In this document: piece by piece, positions 1 through 10,092 of the stretch | Layout: each line of letters begins with the position of its first letter | Numbering within the stretch: the first letter of the stretch is position 1 | Source of the DNA: Antedon mediterranea | Taxonomy: Eukaryota; Echinodermata; Crinoidea; Comatulida; Antedonidae | Direction of reading: 5' to 3' | Length of the DNA stretch: 64,000 bases | Assembly (NCBI RefSeq): GCF_964355755.1 | Contig: NC_092680.1 | Coordinates: 6,115,001 to 6,179,000 of the forward strand | Made by a program: the position numbers and the translations under genes | The notes under the pieces: model-generated | The model's input: only the letters and a program-made list of their open reading frames with translations | Databases searched by the model: none | Told to the model about the DNA's origin: nothing

Positions 1-1412
1 ATAAGAATACAAATATTTTTATAATGTACATGAGGTCTAGGAAATTCTAGGCTCCAACAGGAATATGTACTTGCCTTTGTATGATTCTATGTGTGTGAAC
101 TTTTTGATAATTCCATATCCGTTCATCGTATTGGCTAATGACTGGTGCTTCTTTATGTATAGATATTTTTTATATAAACATTTTCCCGCACTCTAAAGTT
201 CTGCTTCTTGAATTTAAAAAATAAATTGGCTTTACCTTCACCATATGTGAATACATTTACGTTTATTAATATTTTGAAGCGCACATATCAACATCCATAT
301 CAATGTTCAGTGCTCACTTTTACCTCTGTAAATAATTGATTTTTTATTTTAAAAGAAGATAGGGTCCTTGCAGTACTTTAGTACTAATAAAATAAGTCCA
401 ACCTACAGTGTAATTGTATTCCAGCCATTTTAGCTGATCCATTTGTTTTTATTTCACATTTTTTGATTTACACTTTCTGTTTGATTTTAGTTACTAACAT
501 TGTTGAGTGTATATTGTAGCATGAATAGCAACATTTGTAGCACTGTAAACTTTATGATGCATGGATACTGCCGAAAGTTAATAAAAAAAAAGGCAAAATG
601 TTTGAGTGACACCATTTGTTGACAATTTTTTAGTTTTGAATCGCATGATAATTCAACTATACTAGTACTAGCTTGCATCAATAAGTTACTTGTACTTGGT
701 ACATTAAAAACACTAGTGAAAGTCGTGCACTGGATATATAATATTGTATATCAGAATTGCCATTAAACTGATAAATGGAACCAACATAGGGTGTTTCATT
801 TACCAACATAGGGAGTTTCATTTACTAACATAGGGAGTTTAATTTTGTGACGAATCGAGTGATGAAGCGCATCCGTATGTGCTTAGTGAATTAATATCAT
901 ATAACTTCACAAATTGAAACTCTCTATTTTTTAAGACATTGATGTATAATTGCAATTCTACTTATTTTAATTTATTTGATATTCCAGTCTCCCTAATGTG
1001 CATATAGCACTGTGCAGACAAACCTGGAAAGTGCTAATATTCTTGTAATTTTGCACGTCACCAGCTCCATTAGTAGTTTTGCACAAAAATATTCGAATAC
1101 ACACAGTAGTTACGAAGTTACGCAAAGTCTTAACTTTGACCTTTTGGCTCATGTACTGACCAATCATCCTTATTTTTTTTTTTTCGGCCAACACCAAAAA
1201 ATTGATTTGTATTGATATAAGGAAGCAAAAAAACATTGTTGGCATAGTTTGATAGAGGGTGCAGGTGAACCCTTTCTGGCTCCCCAACTATCTTCTTTAA
1301 AAACCGTTATGTCAACAGGTTTCTGTCAGTCAGCTGAATCGTCAGTCCAATTGTTAGACCACAGTTCGAACCCCATTACATTATTACTTAGGGTTTAGTT
1401 GATATGTAGGAG
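1..1412. other. Gene-free AT-rich stretch
   Basis: No open frame here resembles a protein family. The longest open stretches (around 967-1287 minus and 1012-1215 plus) overlap each other on opposite strands and are low in complexity, so they look like chance. The only structure seen is a short minisatellite at 780-840. Confidence 0.6.
780..840. repeat. 22-bp minisatellite, three copies
   Basis: Three consecutive units built on ACCAACATAGGGTGTTTCAT or its GAG variant follow one another with a 22-bp period. The copies differ by one to three bases. No coding potential is seen. Confidence 0.8.
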
Positions 1413-1567
1413 TTAAGCTTGGTTCACACTAGAACGTTTTAACCAATGACAAGCGAAGTTATAGACAGTTAGCAATCACAAGCGAATAAGCCATCGCTTG
1501 TGATTGGTCAATTCACTTGCGTTGCGTTACGTCCTTGTGTTACGTCGCTAGTGGGAACCACGCTTTA
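1413..1567. mobile_element. Harbinger-like MITE (family 1)
   Basis: The element (1416-1564) has imperfect terminal inverted repeats: AGCTTGGTTCACACTAG on the left and the reverse complement of AGCGTGGTTCCCACTAG on the right. TTA trinucleotides flank it at 1413-1415 and 1565-1567. Its interior is itself a long imperfect palindrome around AAGCGAATAAGCCATCGCTT. A 3-bp TTA/TAA target duplication plus short length and no ORF fits non-autonomous PIF/Harbinger elements. Relatives lie at 61036-61402. Confidence 0.75.
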
Positions 1568-1569
1568 GT

Positions 1570-1685
1570 ATTGTCGCTAGGCGTGTTACGGTATTAAAAT
1601 CGACTACTTATTCACTACATGACGTAGGTAATTTTCATTTTATTCATATGAGTTTAAATTAGTGATTGGGCTGAAGACAATTGTT
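1570..1685. repeat. Dispersed repeat of the receptor cluster, copy 1
   Basis: The stretch beginning ATTGTCGCTAGGCGTG and ending GATTGGGCTGAAGACAATTG is repeated with small changes at 9903-10092. A more distant match lies at 13845-13990. It sits near receptor genes or remnants in each case and probably travelled with the segmental duplications. Confidence 0.55.
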
Positions 1686-1950
1686 TGTTTGTGGCTTACG
1701 CCACCTTTATTCAAATTCAATTAAAAACATCCTACATATTAACAGCAACAATAATTCATGTCGTAATAATTTGTTTTAATTTAGCTTAAATAAAATAAAG
1801 AATTAGGTCATACTTATCTCTTAATGTTGTCATAAAATGTAAAATGAAAAATAATAATTAAATTATTCAACTGACTCCAAATAAAAGCTTTCCCTTGTCT
1901 AGATTTTGCCTTATAAAGTATAACACTAAATTATTAACAGACGATAGATA
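1686..1950. other. Intergenic, nothing recognised
   Basis: AT-rich DNA lies between the dispersed repeat and the decayed receptor copy. It may be the diverged 3' flank of that copy, but no coding frame or repeat boundary can be supported. Confidence 0.4.
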
Positions 1951-2560
1951 TTAATTAAATGCGTATAGCATATATTGTAGTTGTGGCATTGTTAAATACA
2001 TTAGGATATATTGAAGATAATCTACAATGTAGATGTAGTTGTTCCAAGTAAACGAGATCATCAAGCCAGGGCAGAATTTAAACAAATATTTGTTCTCATC
2101 CACAGTCAATTTTTGCAAACCACGGAATGCATTAATATCAATGCTATCATAAAATAGGTTGTTGCTATTAATATTGTTGTATTCCAGATTGTAATATTTA
2201 ACATCAGTTGGCACCGTATCTTGCGATGGAATAGCTTTCAATCCTGTATTTGAACAAAACACCTCATGACTGTAGTATAATTCCGTTTCATTCTTACAAT
2301 ATTTACAGTAGCATTGCTTAGGACATCTGAAATCATCTATAGCGGCTGAGTTTTATTTACCGACGGATTGTAGTTGTGGCATGTTAACTTGCCGCTAATA
2401 GAACAGTATAATGTTACGAAAAGAACGATAGTAACTTGAAGAAGAGTAGGCGTACATATATTCATAGTGGTACTGTATGAACCTTTTACGTTGAACTATA
2501 ACGTAATAATGAGAGAAATCGGCTGTTAAATGTATTCTAATAAGGAGAAGTGACAATGAC
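1951..2560 (-). pseudogene. Decayed 5' fragment of a Toll-like receptor gene
   Basis: This is a broken relative of the TLR at 11543-13456. Reading leftward from about 2463 it encodes a signal-peptide-like stretch including VTIVLFVTLYCSISGKL, then CHNYNPSVN. After frame breaks it encodes LKAIPSQDTVPTDVKYYNLE and INAFRGLQKLTVDENKYL, all close to the N-terminal half of the intact paralogue. Several frameshifts and internal deletions remove the leucine-rich repeats after about the third, and no LRR C-cap, membrane segment or TIR domain follows. Similarity continues upstream of the start codon (about 2464-2560) into sequence matching 13457-13560, so the duplicated unit included promoter DNA. It cannot encode a receptor. 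Confidence 0.85.
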
Positions 2561-3339
2561 ATATCGTTATTCATCTCCTTTTAGCTGGAAAAATAATGAT
2601 TTATTAATATTTCACTTTCGTAACAAATGCCAGAATTTGGTACAATGAAACTGAAATAATTTTCAAACAGTCAATTTAAGTATTTCTGAAATTAATTGAC
2701 GTTATAATCTCATTTTCAAGTAAATTAAATTATTTTCACTTTCATCTTGAGAAAGAAAAAATTATGATTATTAATGGTTTATGAATATTTAAGAATTTAG
2801 TGTACTAAACCCGGGACTAAACCTCATATAATTCTTAAAACAACCGATTTAATTGTTTAGGAAATTTATCGACTTTCATCCAAAGTAAAACTTTATTTCT
2901 ATGACCAGGCCAAAAATTACCAATTATGTTAAACCCTACGATGTGCGTACAGTAGAAAGTTAATAACCAGTAAATTGCAACTTTATTCAATTGTACGATA
3001 AATGTCGAATCGTTCCATATAAGATACGCCGTGAAGAATTTGTATAGTTGATGTCTTGTGCCATCCGATGCACGAGGTATTATGTCTGGTAACAATACAC
3101 ACCACGCAGTATTGCGTCTTCTAACAGCAACATTCATTGGATACCGTGTATGATACTATACAGTTTATAGCCTCTTCTTCATCCATAAACCCGATTGTTG
3201 AATTGCATAAGTGACGCAAACTATTCGAAGTTCCAAAAACTTTGACACGATCATTACCAATCATAGCATCATGGATTAGAAAGTGTATGATGTCAACAGT
3301 TTTCGTCCATTCACCATCAATGTGACTTTCTACTTGAGT
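2561..3339. other. Intergenic, one unassigned open frame
   Basis: A 100-codon open stretch on the minus strand (2835-3137) has no recognisable domain and no clear similarity to the neighbouring receptors. I did not call it a gene. The rest is AT-rich DNA without structure I can name. Confidence 0.4.
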
Positions 3340-3500
3340 GATTGGTTGGCTTTCTCATCAATGGCTATCTGAGCTGAAGTTGCGCTAGAAGTTGTCCATA
3401 ATATCAAAGTACAAATTACTGAAACTACTGCATTTTCAAAAAATAATTCAGAATTTCCATGAATGAAATTTTCACAAGATGCATTATCGGAGATGTTCAT
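3340..3500 (-). pseudogene. GPCR relic, N-terminal fragment
   Basis: Reading leftward from the ATG at about 3500, the translation starts MNISDNASCENFIHG and continues with ELFFENAVVSVICTLIL. This parallels the start of the intact GPCR at 6461-7345 (MDISTNNSSC, then EMFYEYAL and VVSVICILIV). After TM1 the homology ends in unrelated sequence, and no TM2-TM7 follow. It is one of at least four broken copies of this receptor in the first 8.4 kb. Confidence 0.75.
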
Positions 3501-4374
3501 TGCAACACTTAAATGTATAATAACAAAGTTTTTTCCCTCAATATTCCTTTATAAATTTCCGCAGAATGTTTTGTCAGGGAGCTTCTTGCTTATTGGTCAA
3601 ATAATTAAAACGAGCTTTAAGTACGTGTGTATTTTAGCATAGTACAAACTATTGCCGAAACAGCGTTACCATTACTGTGCGTTCTGATTTTCAACGAATG
3701 TTTTGAATAATTTAAAAAACAGTTTCACAATGAATGCGCTTGGTAACTCACACAATTTAGACAATGAATGTTCTTCTTTGAGACAATCCAAGTCGGTACC
3801 GTACTGCTGCAGTGTAACGTTTTGTAAAAAAAGTTTAGAAAGTCGTTACAAAATGATAGGCCTATGTATTTCAATAAAGCTGAAGAGCGATCTGCCAATC
3901 ATCAGTCGTTTAATTACCTTTGTCATGTATTTTATATCCTTATGGTTTAATAAACTCTTCTAGCGAAGATTGATAAAAACAATATTTGCGGCCAATCAGT
4001 CGTACATCACTTTGGTTATCTGTACAATGTCAAATGAAGACTGATTTTTATGTGTACATACTTACAGTAGCGTAAGTTAGTAATACTGCAATATCTATAT
4101 AATTATAAAATTATGCAGCTGTAATAAATTTTTGAAAATTCTCCATCCAAACACTGTTAGGGGGCTCAGGGTTTCAGATTAAGACGTTGTCCATGAAAAA
4201 AATGTTTAATTTGCCCAGGCGATGCATTTTTCTTTTACAAACAGGAAAATTGTTTAGGTTAGTATCTTCGAAAATGTTCCCGTAATTTCTTCCTGTAAAT
4301 TCTGTATCTTGAACTTTTACTTCAACATTTCTTTTCCTTTCCGTATCTTGTTCTGTATCTTGTATTTTGTAACT
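3501..4374. other. Intergenic between GPCR relics
   Basis: An 86-codon open frame on the plus strand (3703-3963) has no family signature and is treated as chance. No repeats or RNA genes were recognised. Confidence 0.4.
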
Positions 4375-5230
4375 TTAACTTCTTTTTCTTCCAAAAATTT
4401 CATAAAATGCGTTTCGGAAATTAGGTAAATTATACCAATATATTAGAGGATTCATCAAAAAATTGATAAAAACCAGACTTCCAAAAAAGAAATTCATATA
4501 TGTAAGTAATATACCAATGGAACATGTTATCATTGGTATAAAAACAAGACAACTTGTTACAAGATATGGCAACCAGAGAATACAATACAGGATTGTTATT
4601 GTTAAGCAGGTTTTTAGTAATTTTCTGGAATTCTTTGCGTTTGAAATATTCATTGAAGCGAGATAATGATTTGATTTGGAAATACTGTGATAAATTTTAA
4701 AATAAAGAAAAATAGTTATTAATAAAATTATAAGAAAAAACACTGCAATTATCACATTAAAATAAGGTTTATTAATGTAATATCAGGCAAGGTCCAACCC
4801 TAATCGTAGCACAGACTATCATCTGACGTTTAAATGTTACGATAACGGAGTAACGTAAAGGAGCGTATACTAACGCAATGTAACGATCTGCAGCAACGCA
4901 ATTTACGTTAAGCATTGACGTAAAAAGTATTGAGGCCATCATCAAGTTTGAAACAGCACTGTACTTTAAATTTAATACCACCGTGTTTATAAAATACATC
5001 AGTCCATTTGCACAATCTGCAAATGCCAAAGATACGATGAACACATTGTGTTTGTTTCGCAGATTCTTTGATCTGAGATTTACAAATATTGCAACACCAT
5101 TTAAAAGCACAACCAAAATACAAATGATTGAAACCACTGGTATGATAAATATTCTTGCGTTTTTATAAAACATTTCGTAATAATAATTCCTTAAATTGGA
5201 AATGCAAGATGAATTATTGGAGATATTCAT
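4375..5230 (-). pseudogene. GPCR pseudogene with one frameshift in TM4
   Basis: Two adjacent open frames (5230-4772, then 4755-4375) together cover a whole seven-helix receptor very similar to the intact gene at 6461-7345. The first half has MNISNNSSC, the TM1 motif LLNGVAIFV, the TM2 motif SLAFADCANGL and the TM3 motif DRYIALVYAPLRY. The second half has TM5, TM6 (LWLPY) and the TM7 motif NPLIYWYNLP, ending at GRKRS. Aligned to the paralogue, about 14 nucleotides are missing around TM4 (after ATIRVGP), which shifts the frame and stops translation within a few codons. Everything else stays open, so inactivation looks recent. A polymorphic allele or an assembly error remain possible. Confidence 0.85.
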
Positions 5231-5394
5231 TTTAAAAGTTTCACTTTTGACGTATTTGCGTTATTCCTTCGAATAGGCCTATCTGTTGAAAGTTTTAACT
5301 TGGCGTTCGTTTACCAGGTTTGACACGGGTAGTAAACAGCGCGTTACATACATTTTTTATTTTTCGGTACAGTTAAAGTGATGTCTGAGACACT

Positions 5395-5817
5395 CGTACG
5401 TTACGTTTGTGGTGACGATTACGGCGTAATGCAATGGAGCTAAGACTAACGCGATATAACGGTCCACCGCAACACCAGTTACGTTTAAAAGTGATATCAA
5501 GAGTATTGTTGGCGTTATCACATTTCCAGGAGCTCCTAATATAATTAATAATTAATCCATTTTACACAATCCGCAAACGCCAAACACACGATGAAATCAG
5601 TGCGTTACTTTCGGAGAACTTTTGTTCGTAGAATGACAAAGATAACAACACCGTTCAGACCTAAAATCAAAGTGCAAATTATTGAAACGATAATTACTGC
5701 AGTTTTAGCTCTTTTAAAAAATACGTTAAAATTGTCAGAAATAGAATTGCAAGGGATAGAAACATTCATTGACACCAGCAAAGACAAGGGGAACACCGTA
5801 CAATACCGGGTACTCAA
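5395..5817 (-). pseudogene. GPCR pseudogene, TM1-TM3 remnant
   Basis: A third broken copy reads leftward from about 5817. It encodes a TM1 region with IICTLILGLNGVVIFVILRT and LRK followed by a stop, then a TM2 remnant VCLAFADCV. After further stops and a frameshift it encodes SLLNVTGVAVDRYIALVLAP and LHYAVIV, the TM3 end and second intracellular loop of the family. TM4-TM7 are absent. Several independent lesions make this older than the copy at 4375-5230. Confidence 0.85.
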
Positions 5818-5848
5818 ATTGTGTTGAGAATTCGGTCGGTTTAATCAA

Positions 5849-6132
5849 AGTATTCTGTCCATCATTCCCTGTTGTCTTAATTGACCAATGTTTGTCACGT
5901 TTAATGAAACTCTTGACGATTGATATATTTCATTAAAATTAAACTAAACTCACTGTCATTGATTAAGAGTTTATTAACTCCAAGCCTTGTAAAAGTATTC
6001 TGTCCATCATTCCCTGTTGTCTTAATTGACCAATGTTTGTCACGTTTAATGAAACTCTTGGCGAATTGATATATTTCATTAAAATTAAACTAAACTCACT
6101 GTCATTGATGAAGAGTTTATTAACTCCGAGCC
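5849..6132. repeat. Tandem duplication of about 145 bp
   Basis: Two near-identical copies (about 5849-5991 and 5994-6132) both start AGTATTCTGTCCATCATTCC and run through TTTATTAACTCC and AGCCT. They differ at only a few positions, so this is a young direct duplication. It lies just downstream of the intact GPCR's stop codon and contains no ORF. Confidence 0.85.
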
Positions 6133-6460
6133 TCACAATCATCGATTGTTCTTGTGGTTTTATAATTACTCTAGGGCTCCTACAGTATTATTATTATTAT
6201 TATTATAAAACCACTTCAACTTTGTTGCAACACGTTTTCAAATTAAAACAAATATTATTGACTTTTGTTCAAATTATTATTGTCGTCTACAGCGGCTCTG
6301 GCTTTTGTGCGAGAAATTCCTGTGTGTAATTTAAAATCATCTGAAAACATGGCCACCATTGACATGTGTCAGTTGACTTCACTGCTAGTGTACTCGAGAT
6401 TTCTAAACGTCGTTTATACCATGCTATACACTTTATTTTACCTTTTGTCGTATATTGTAA
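6133..6460. other. 3' flank of the intact GPCR
   Basis: AT-rich sequence with a short (ATT)n run near 6187-6207. Plus-strand open frames here overlap the receptor's end and show no family signature. Confidence 0.4.
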
Positions 6461-7345
6461 TTAGTATTTCTTTTTCCTTCTCCAGATATCATAAAATGAG
6501 TTTCGGAAATCAGGTAAATTATACCAATATATTAGAGGATTAGTCAAAGAATTGATAAAAACCAGACTTCCAGAAAAGAAATTCATGTAAACAAGTAATA
6601 TACCGAGGTAACATGCTAACCCTGGTATAAAAACAAGACAACTTATTACAAGATATGGCAACCAGAGGACACAATACAGTATTGTTATTGTTAAGCAGGT
6701 TTTTAGTAATTTTCTAGATTTCTTTGCGTTTGAAATATTCATTGAAGTCAGATAATGATCTGGTTTGGAAATATTTTGATAAATTTTAAAATAAAGAAAA
6801 ATAGTTATTAATAAAACTATCAGAAAAAATACGGCTATTATTAACGGATTAAATTGAGTTGTATTAATGTAAAACAAAATACATATAATGCAATTTGGAC
6901 CAATCCAAATCGCAGCGCAAACGGTCAACTGACGTTTAAATGTTACGACAACAGCGTAACGTAAAGGAGCGTACACTAACGCAATATAACGATCTACAGC
7001 AACGCAATTTACGTTAAGCATTGACGTAAAAAGAATTGACGTTAATAACCAGTTTATAAGAATAATTATACCAAAGCTCGGACGATAAAAGCGTATAGCT
7101 ACATATGAATAATACCCAAGTCCGTTTGCACAATCTGCGAATGCCAAAGACACGATGAAAACATTGTGTTTCTTTCGCAGTTTCTTCGATCTAAGAATTA
7201 CAAATATTGCAACACCATTTAAAAGCACAATCAAAATACAAATTACTGAAACCACTGGTATGATAGCTGTAAGTGCGTACTCATAGAACATTTCAGTATA
7301 TTCAATAACGGATCTACAAGATGAATTATTGGTGGAGATATCCAT
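6461..7345 (-). CDS. Rhodopsin-class GPCR, intronless, MECA-like features
   Basis: A seven-helix receptor of 294 residues in one exon. The start is placed at the ATG at 7345, not the upstream in-frame ATG at 7459, because the paralogous copies begin at the same point (MNIS/MDIS with an N-glycosylation site). Class A landmarks are visible: N43 in TM1, D71 in TM2 (SLAFADC), DRYIAL at 118-123, W147 in TM4, LWLPY at 227-231 in TM6 and NPLIY at 269-273 in TM7. The C-tail is very short and basic. The usual TM3 cysteine is missing (isoleucine 94), and extracellular loop 2 is short with no obvious partner cysteine. That pattern is known from the melanocortin/lysophospholipid/cannabinoid group. The ligand is unknown. 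At least four broken copies surround it, so it belongs to a local tandem expansion. Confidence 0.85.
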   Translation of the reverse strand: MDISTNNSSCRSVIEYTEMFYEYALTAIIPVVSVICILIVLLNGVAIFVILRSKKLRKKHNVFIVSLAFADCANGLGYYSYVAIRFYRPSFGIIILINWLLTSILFTSMLNVNCVAVDRYIALVYAPLRYAVVVTFKRQLTVCAAIWIGPNCIICILFYINTTQFNPLIIAVFFLIVLLITIFLYFKIYQNISKPDHYLTSMNISNAKKSRKLLKTCLTITILYCVLWLPYLVISCLVFIPGLACYLGILLVYMNFFSGSLVFINSLTNPLIYWYNLPDFRNSFYDIWRRKKKY

Positions 7346-8214
7346 TGTATGACTTGCAGTGGTGAATAGCGACAATCGCTTGTAAAATGAAGATACGATT
7401 TGAGTGTTTCGTAGAACCTTTAAACAAGTAGAACGTGAGACAATTTTCCACCGAATCACGTTACAGCACAGAATGAAAGTTTATTATATATTATTCATTT
7501 ATGAACTTCGTTTAGCATCAAATGTACCAGGGAGTTGTAATAACAACTCCCTGAATGTACTATGTGTATGATTAGAATAGTCAAGTTTTAAAAACGTGTT
7601 TCGCAGCAAAAATGTGTGCTTCCATAACAATCTGATGTAGGCTTCTCTGGAAAAAGACTCACCAAACACTCACAATAATTTGTCAAGTTTTAATTTTTGT
7701 TAAATAGACAGAATGACCATCAATATGGAAACAATCAGATGTATAGTTTACGTATGTACTTTCATTACATTGCTCCAACGACGACAGATGAGTGGAAAGT
7801 ACAGTTTTATACTTCACAAACCTCTTTAATCATTTGATTAAATAAAAAAATTGGTATTTAACAGTGTACGATCGACTATTCATAAATGTTGTTTTATTAA
7901 AACATTGGTTGTCACACTTGATTGACGTTATCACCTTCGCTGTTAGTTATTAATGTTCTCTGACATTGATGTTATTTTTATTAACATGCTTGATTTGACG
8001 AAATGCTAATTTTTTGACGAGGTCTTAATGCCTAAATAATCAATTTTGCAGAAATCGGCCTTTAGAAAAAATACTTCTTCGTAGGTATTAGTTTCAAACC
8101 GCGTCTTTTTTTATCTTTAGTTATCAAAATTTAAAATGTTTCATAATAGTCATTAAACATATAATTAAGGATGTACTTACATTTTATATAAGCCTATTTG
8201 AAAATACAGAAACT
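7346..8214. other. 5' flank of the GPCR, one perfect hairpin
   Basis: No gene is seen. A perfect 11-bp inverted repeat with a four-base loop lies at about 7529-7554 (CAGGGAGTTGT, AATA, ACAACTCCCTG). The rest is unremarkable AT-rich DNA. Confidence 0.5.
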
Positions 8215-8360
8215 CAAGTTTGTTTTTTAAGTTTTGAGCCTTAATCTGTATGTACGGTAAATTGATTATAGGCCTACTGTACCAGTATATTAGAGAGTTT
8301 GCCAATACTTTTAAAAAGATATACATCCAGAAAAGACAAATAAATGTACATAATAGTTCA
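8215..8360 (-). pseudogene. GPCR relic, TM7 fragment
   Basis: Reading leftward from about 8350, one frame gives LLCTFICLFWMYIFLKVLAN followed by SLIYWYSRP. This matches the TM7 region of the intact GPCR (GILLVYMNFF onward, then TNPLIYWYNLP). It retains the helix-7 NPxxY-like end as NSLIYWY, but nothing upstream is alignable. It is the fourth recognisable broken copy. Confidence 0.65.
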
Positions 8361-9531
8361 CCAATTGGACATAACTAAATGTGAAAGGTTTATTGTGAAC
8401 GTTACCAAAGTTGATTAAAATATCGAGTTATAGGTATCTTAAATTTGTCCAAATAGTGCACCCTCTATCGCTTTGTCCATTTTGCAAAATATCTTAGAAA
8501 CTTTTTACTCATAGATCTTTGTTGATTTTGAAAAGTATTTCAGTCAGTTTTTGAACGCTCGATTATAGTTTTTATCAGTTAGTCATATTCCTTTATTTTT
8601 TATTTTTCACATTTTTTGATAAATTGTTCAACAGCTATTGTGTTTGATATCTCTACTCAGTTTCATTTATTCATTAATCTATGAATGTTACGTTACATAA
8701 CTACAACACGATTTTCTCATTTTGTAGATAATTATACATTGTTATAGGCCTAATTTACATCAAACTTGCTTCAACAAATTTACAAAATGTGAAAATCGTG
8801 TTTAAAAATAGTGTTTTTTTTTAACATTGAAGGTAAAGCAAACACACTTATAAACCAAAATTACTTTCAAGCCGGTAATTAATCGTCTAGTATAATTAGA
8901 TAATACCTTGAATGTTGATAAATGTGCAAAGCGAACCGTTGATTAATCTCTTTTAAGAGATTATTAACATTAAAATGTTTAATAATTTTTTTATTAATAG
9001 CTTTCTATTTTAATATCAATACCTACAAAATGCAATCAATAATAAGTAATAAATATACTTGTATTTTATTGTTTTATATTTTTACAAAAATGTATGTATA
9101 ATATATATATATTTATGATTTGTATATCTTTAAATAAGATTAAGCTAATGATAAAACTTAACAACACCAATGTTTCTTATTGGGGTTTTATCATTTTTAT
9201 TTTGAAACTTACATTAGATTGGTTGCAAAATAACTCAAAAGTTTGTTAAAATTATAGTTATTTACTCGTATGTTTAATATGCCGGCTGTTGACTTATATG
9301 CGAATAGTATGTGTGTAATATATGGCGAGTTCACACTCGACATCTAACAGTTAGCTTAATATCTATATGCAATTTAAGAGGTCTAACATTTGACTATTTA
9401 TTATTTTACAAACAATATTGTATAATAGATCTTAAGAATAATTGAAGATATTAATTACATTCGTAAATTAAAAATAATCAGATTAATTGTAAATGATAAT
9501 AATAACAGTATTTTAAAATAATAATGATTTG
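8361..9531. other. AT-rich gene-free stretch
   Basis: No coding frame or repeat boundary can be supported. Short hairpins occur (for example AATCTCTTTTAAGAGATT near 8943-8960), and so do runs of A and T. Confidence 0.45.
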
Positions 9532-9792
9532 AGAACAATCGCGAGGTTTATGATATCTCCGCTCGCGCTCGCCGTTCACGGTAAATTGTTGTGACGTCAC
9601 AAGTTCATGGCAAAATCTACCTCATGAGTTTTCACTGTTGTTAACATACAAGAAATAGGTACCGTCACTTCAATTGCTAATTTGACCTATATTAGGCTTA
9701 AATTTGTACCTAGCTTGTGACGTCACAGCAATTTACGTCGACGACTGTAGAGCGAGCGCGCGCTACGATATCGTAAATTTCGCGATTGTTCT
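9532..9792. mobile_element. Foldback element with long terminal inverted repeats
   Basis: The ends read AGAACAATCGCGAGG and CGCGATTGTTCT, and the arms stay complementary for roughly 80-90 bp with mismatches. Both arms contain GATATC, a CG-rich GCTCGCGCTCGC/GAGCGAGCGCGCGC block, and the palindrome TGACGTCA flanked by TGTGACGTCACAAG. A TGA trinucleotide lies at both junctions. With no ORF and 261 bp length this is a MITE or foldback element. Its CG content stands out from the AT-rich surroundings. Confidence 0.7.
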
Positions 9793-9902
9793 GAAATTAT
9801 ATGTAGGCCTACACCTCTAATACGTTGTTAAATATGGTTCTCGGTGAAGTTGTCTATTAAGTGCTATGGTATGGGCGTGTTACATATTATACTGCATGAT
9901 AT

Positions 9903-10092
9903 TTATTGTCGCTAGGCGTTAATACGGTATTAAAATCGACTGCTTGTGCACTGAACAACCACACCCTATCCTGTTTTATCATGTCGTAGATAGCTTTCAC
10001 TTTATTTATGTAAACAAGTCAGCGATTGGGCTAGAGACAATTGCCACGTCACCACTCCTTACATCCTGAATGCACGCGCATGATGTAGTTTA
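9903..10092. repeat. Dispersed repeat of the receptor cluster, copy 2
   Basis: It matches 1570-1685 (ATTGTCGCTAGGCG, TACGGTATTAAAATCGACT, AGCGATTGGGCT, GACAATTG). It also shares ACCACACCCT, GTAGATA.CTTTCACTT and ACATCCTGAATGC with 13845-13990. Confidence 0.55.

Noticed and set aside
967-1287. 106-codon minus-strand ORF
   Set aside because: Low-complexity composition, an overlapping open frame on the other strand and no domain. Treated as chance.
2835-3137. 100-codon minus-strand ORF between receptor relics
   Set aside because: I tried to align it to the GPCR C-terminus (WPGHRNKVLL against NLPDFRNSFY). The match is too weak to call.
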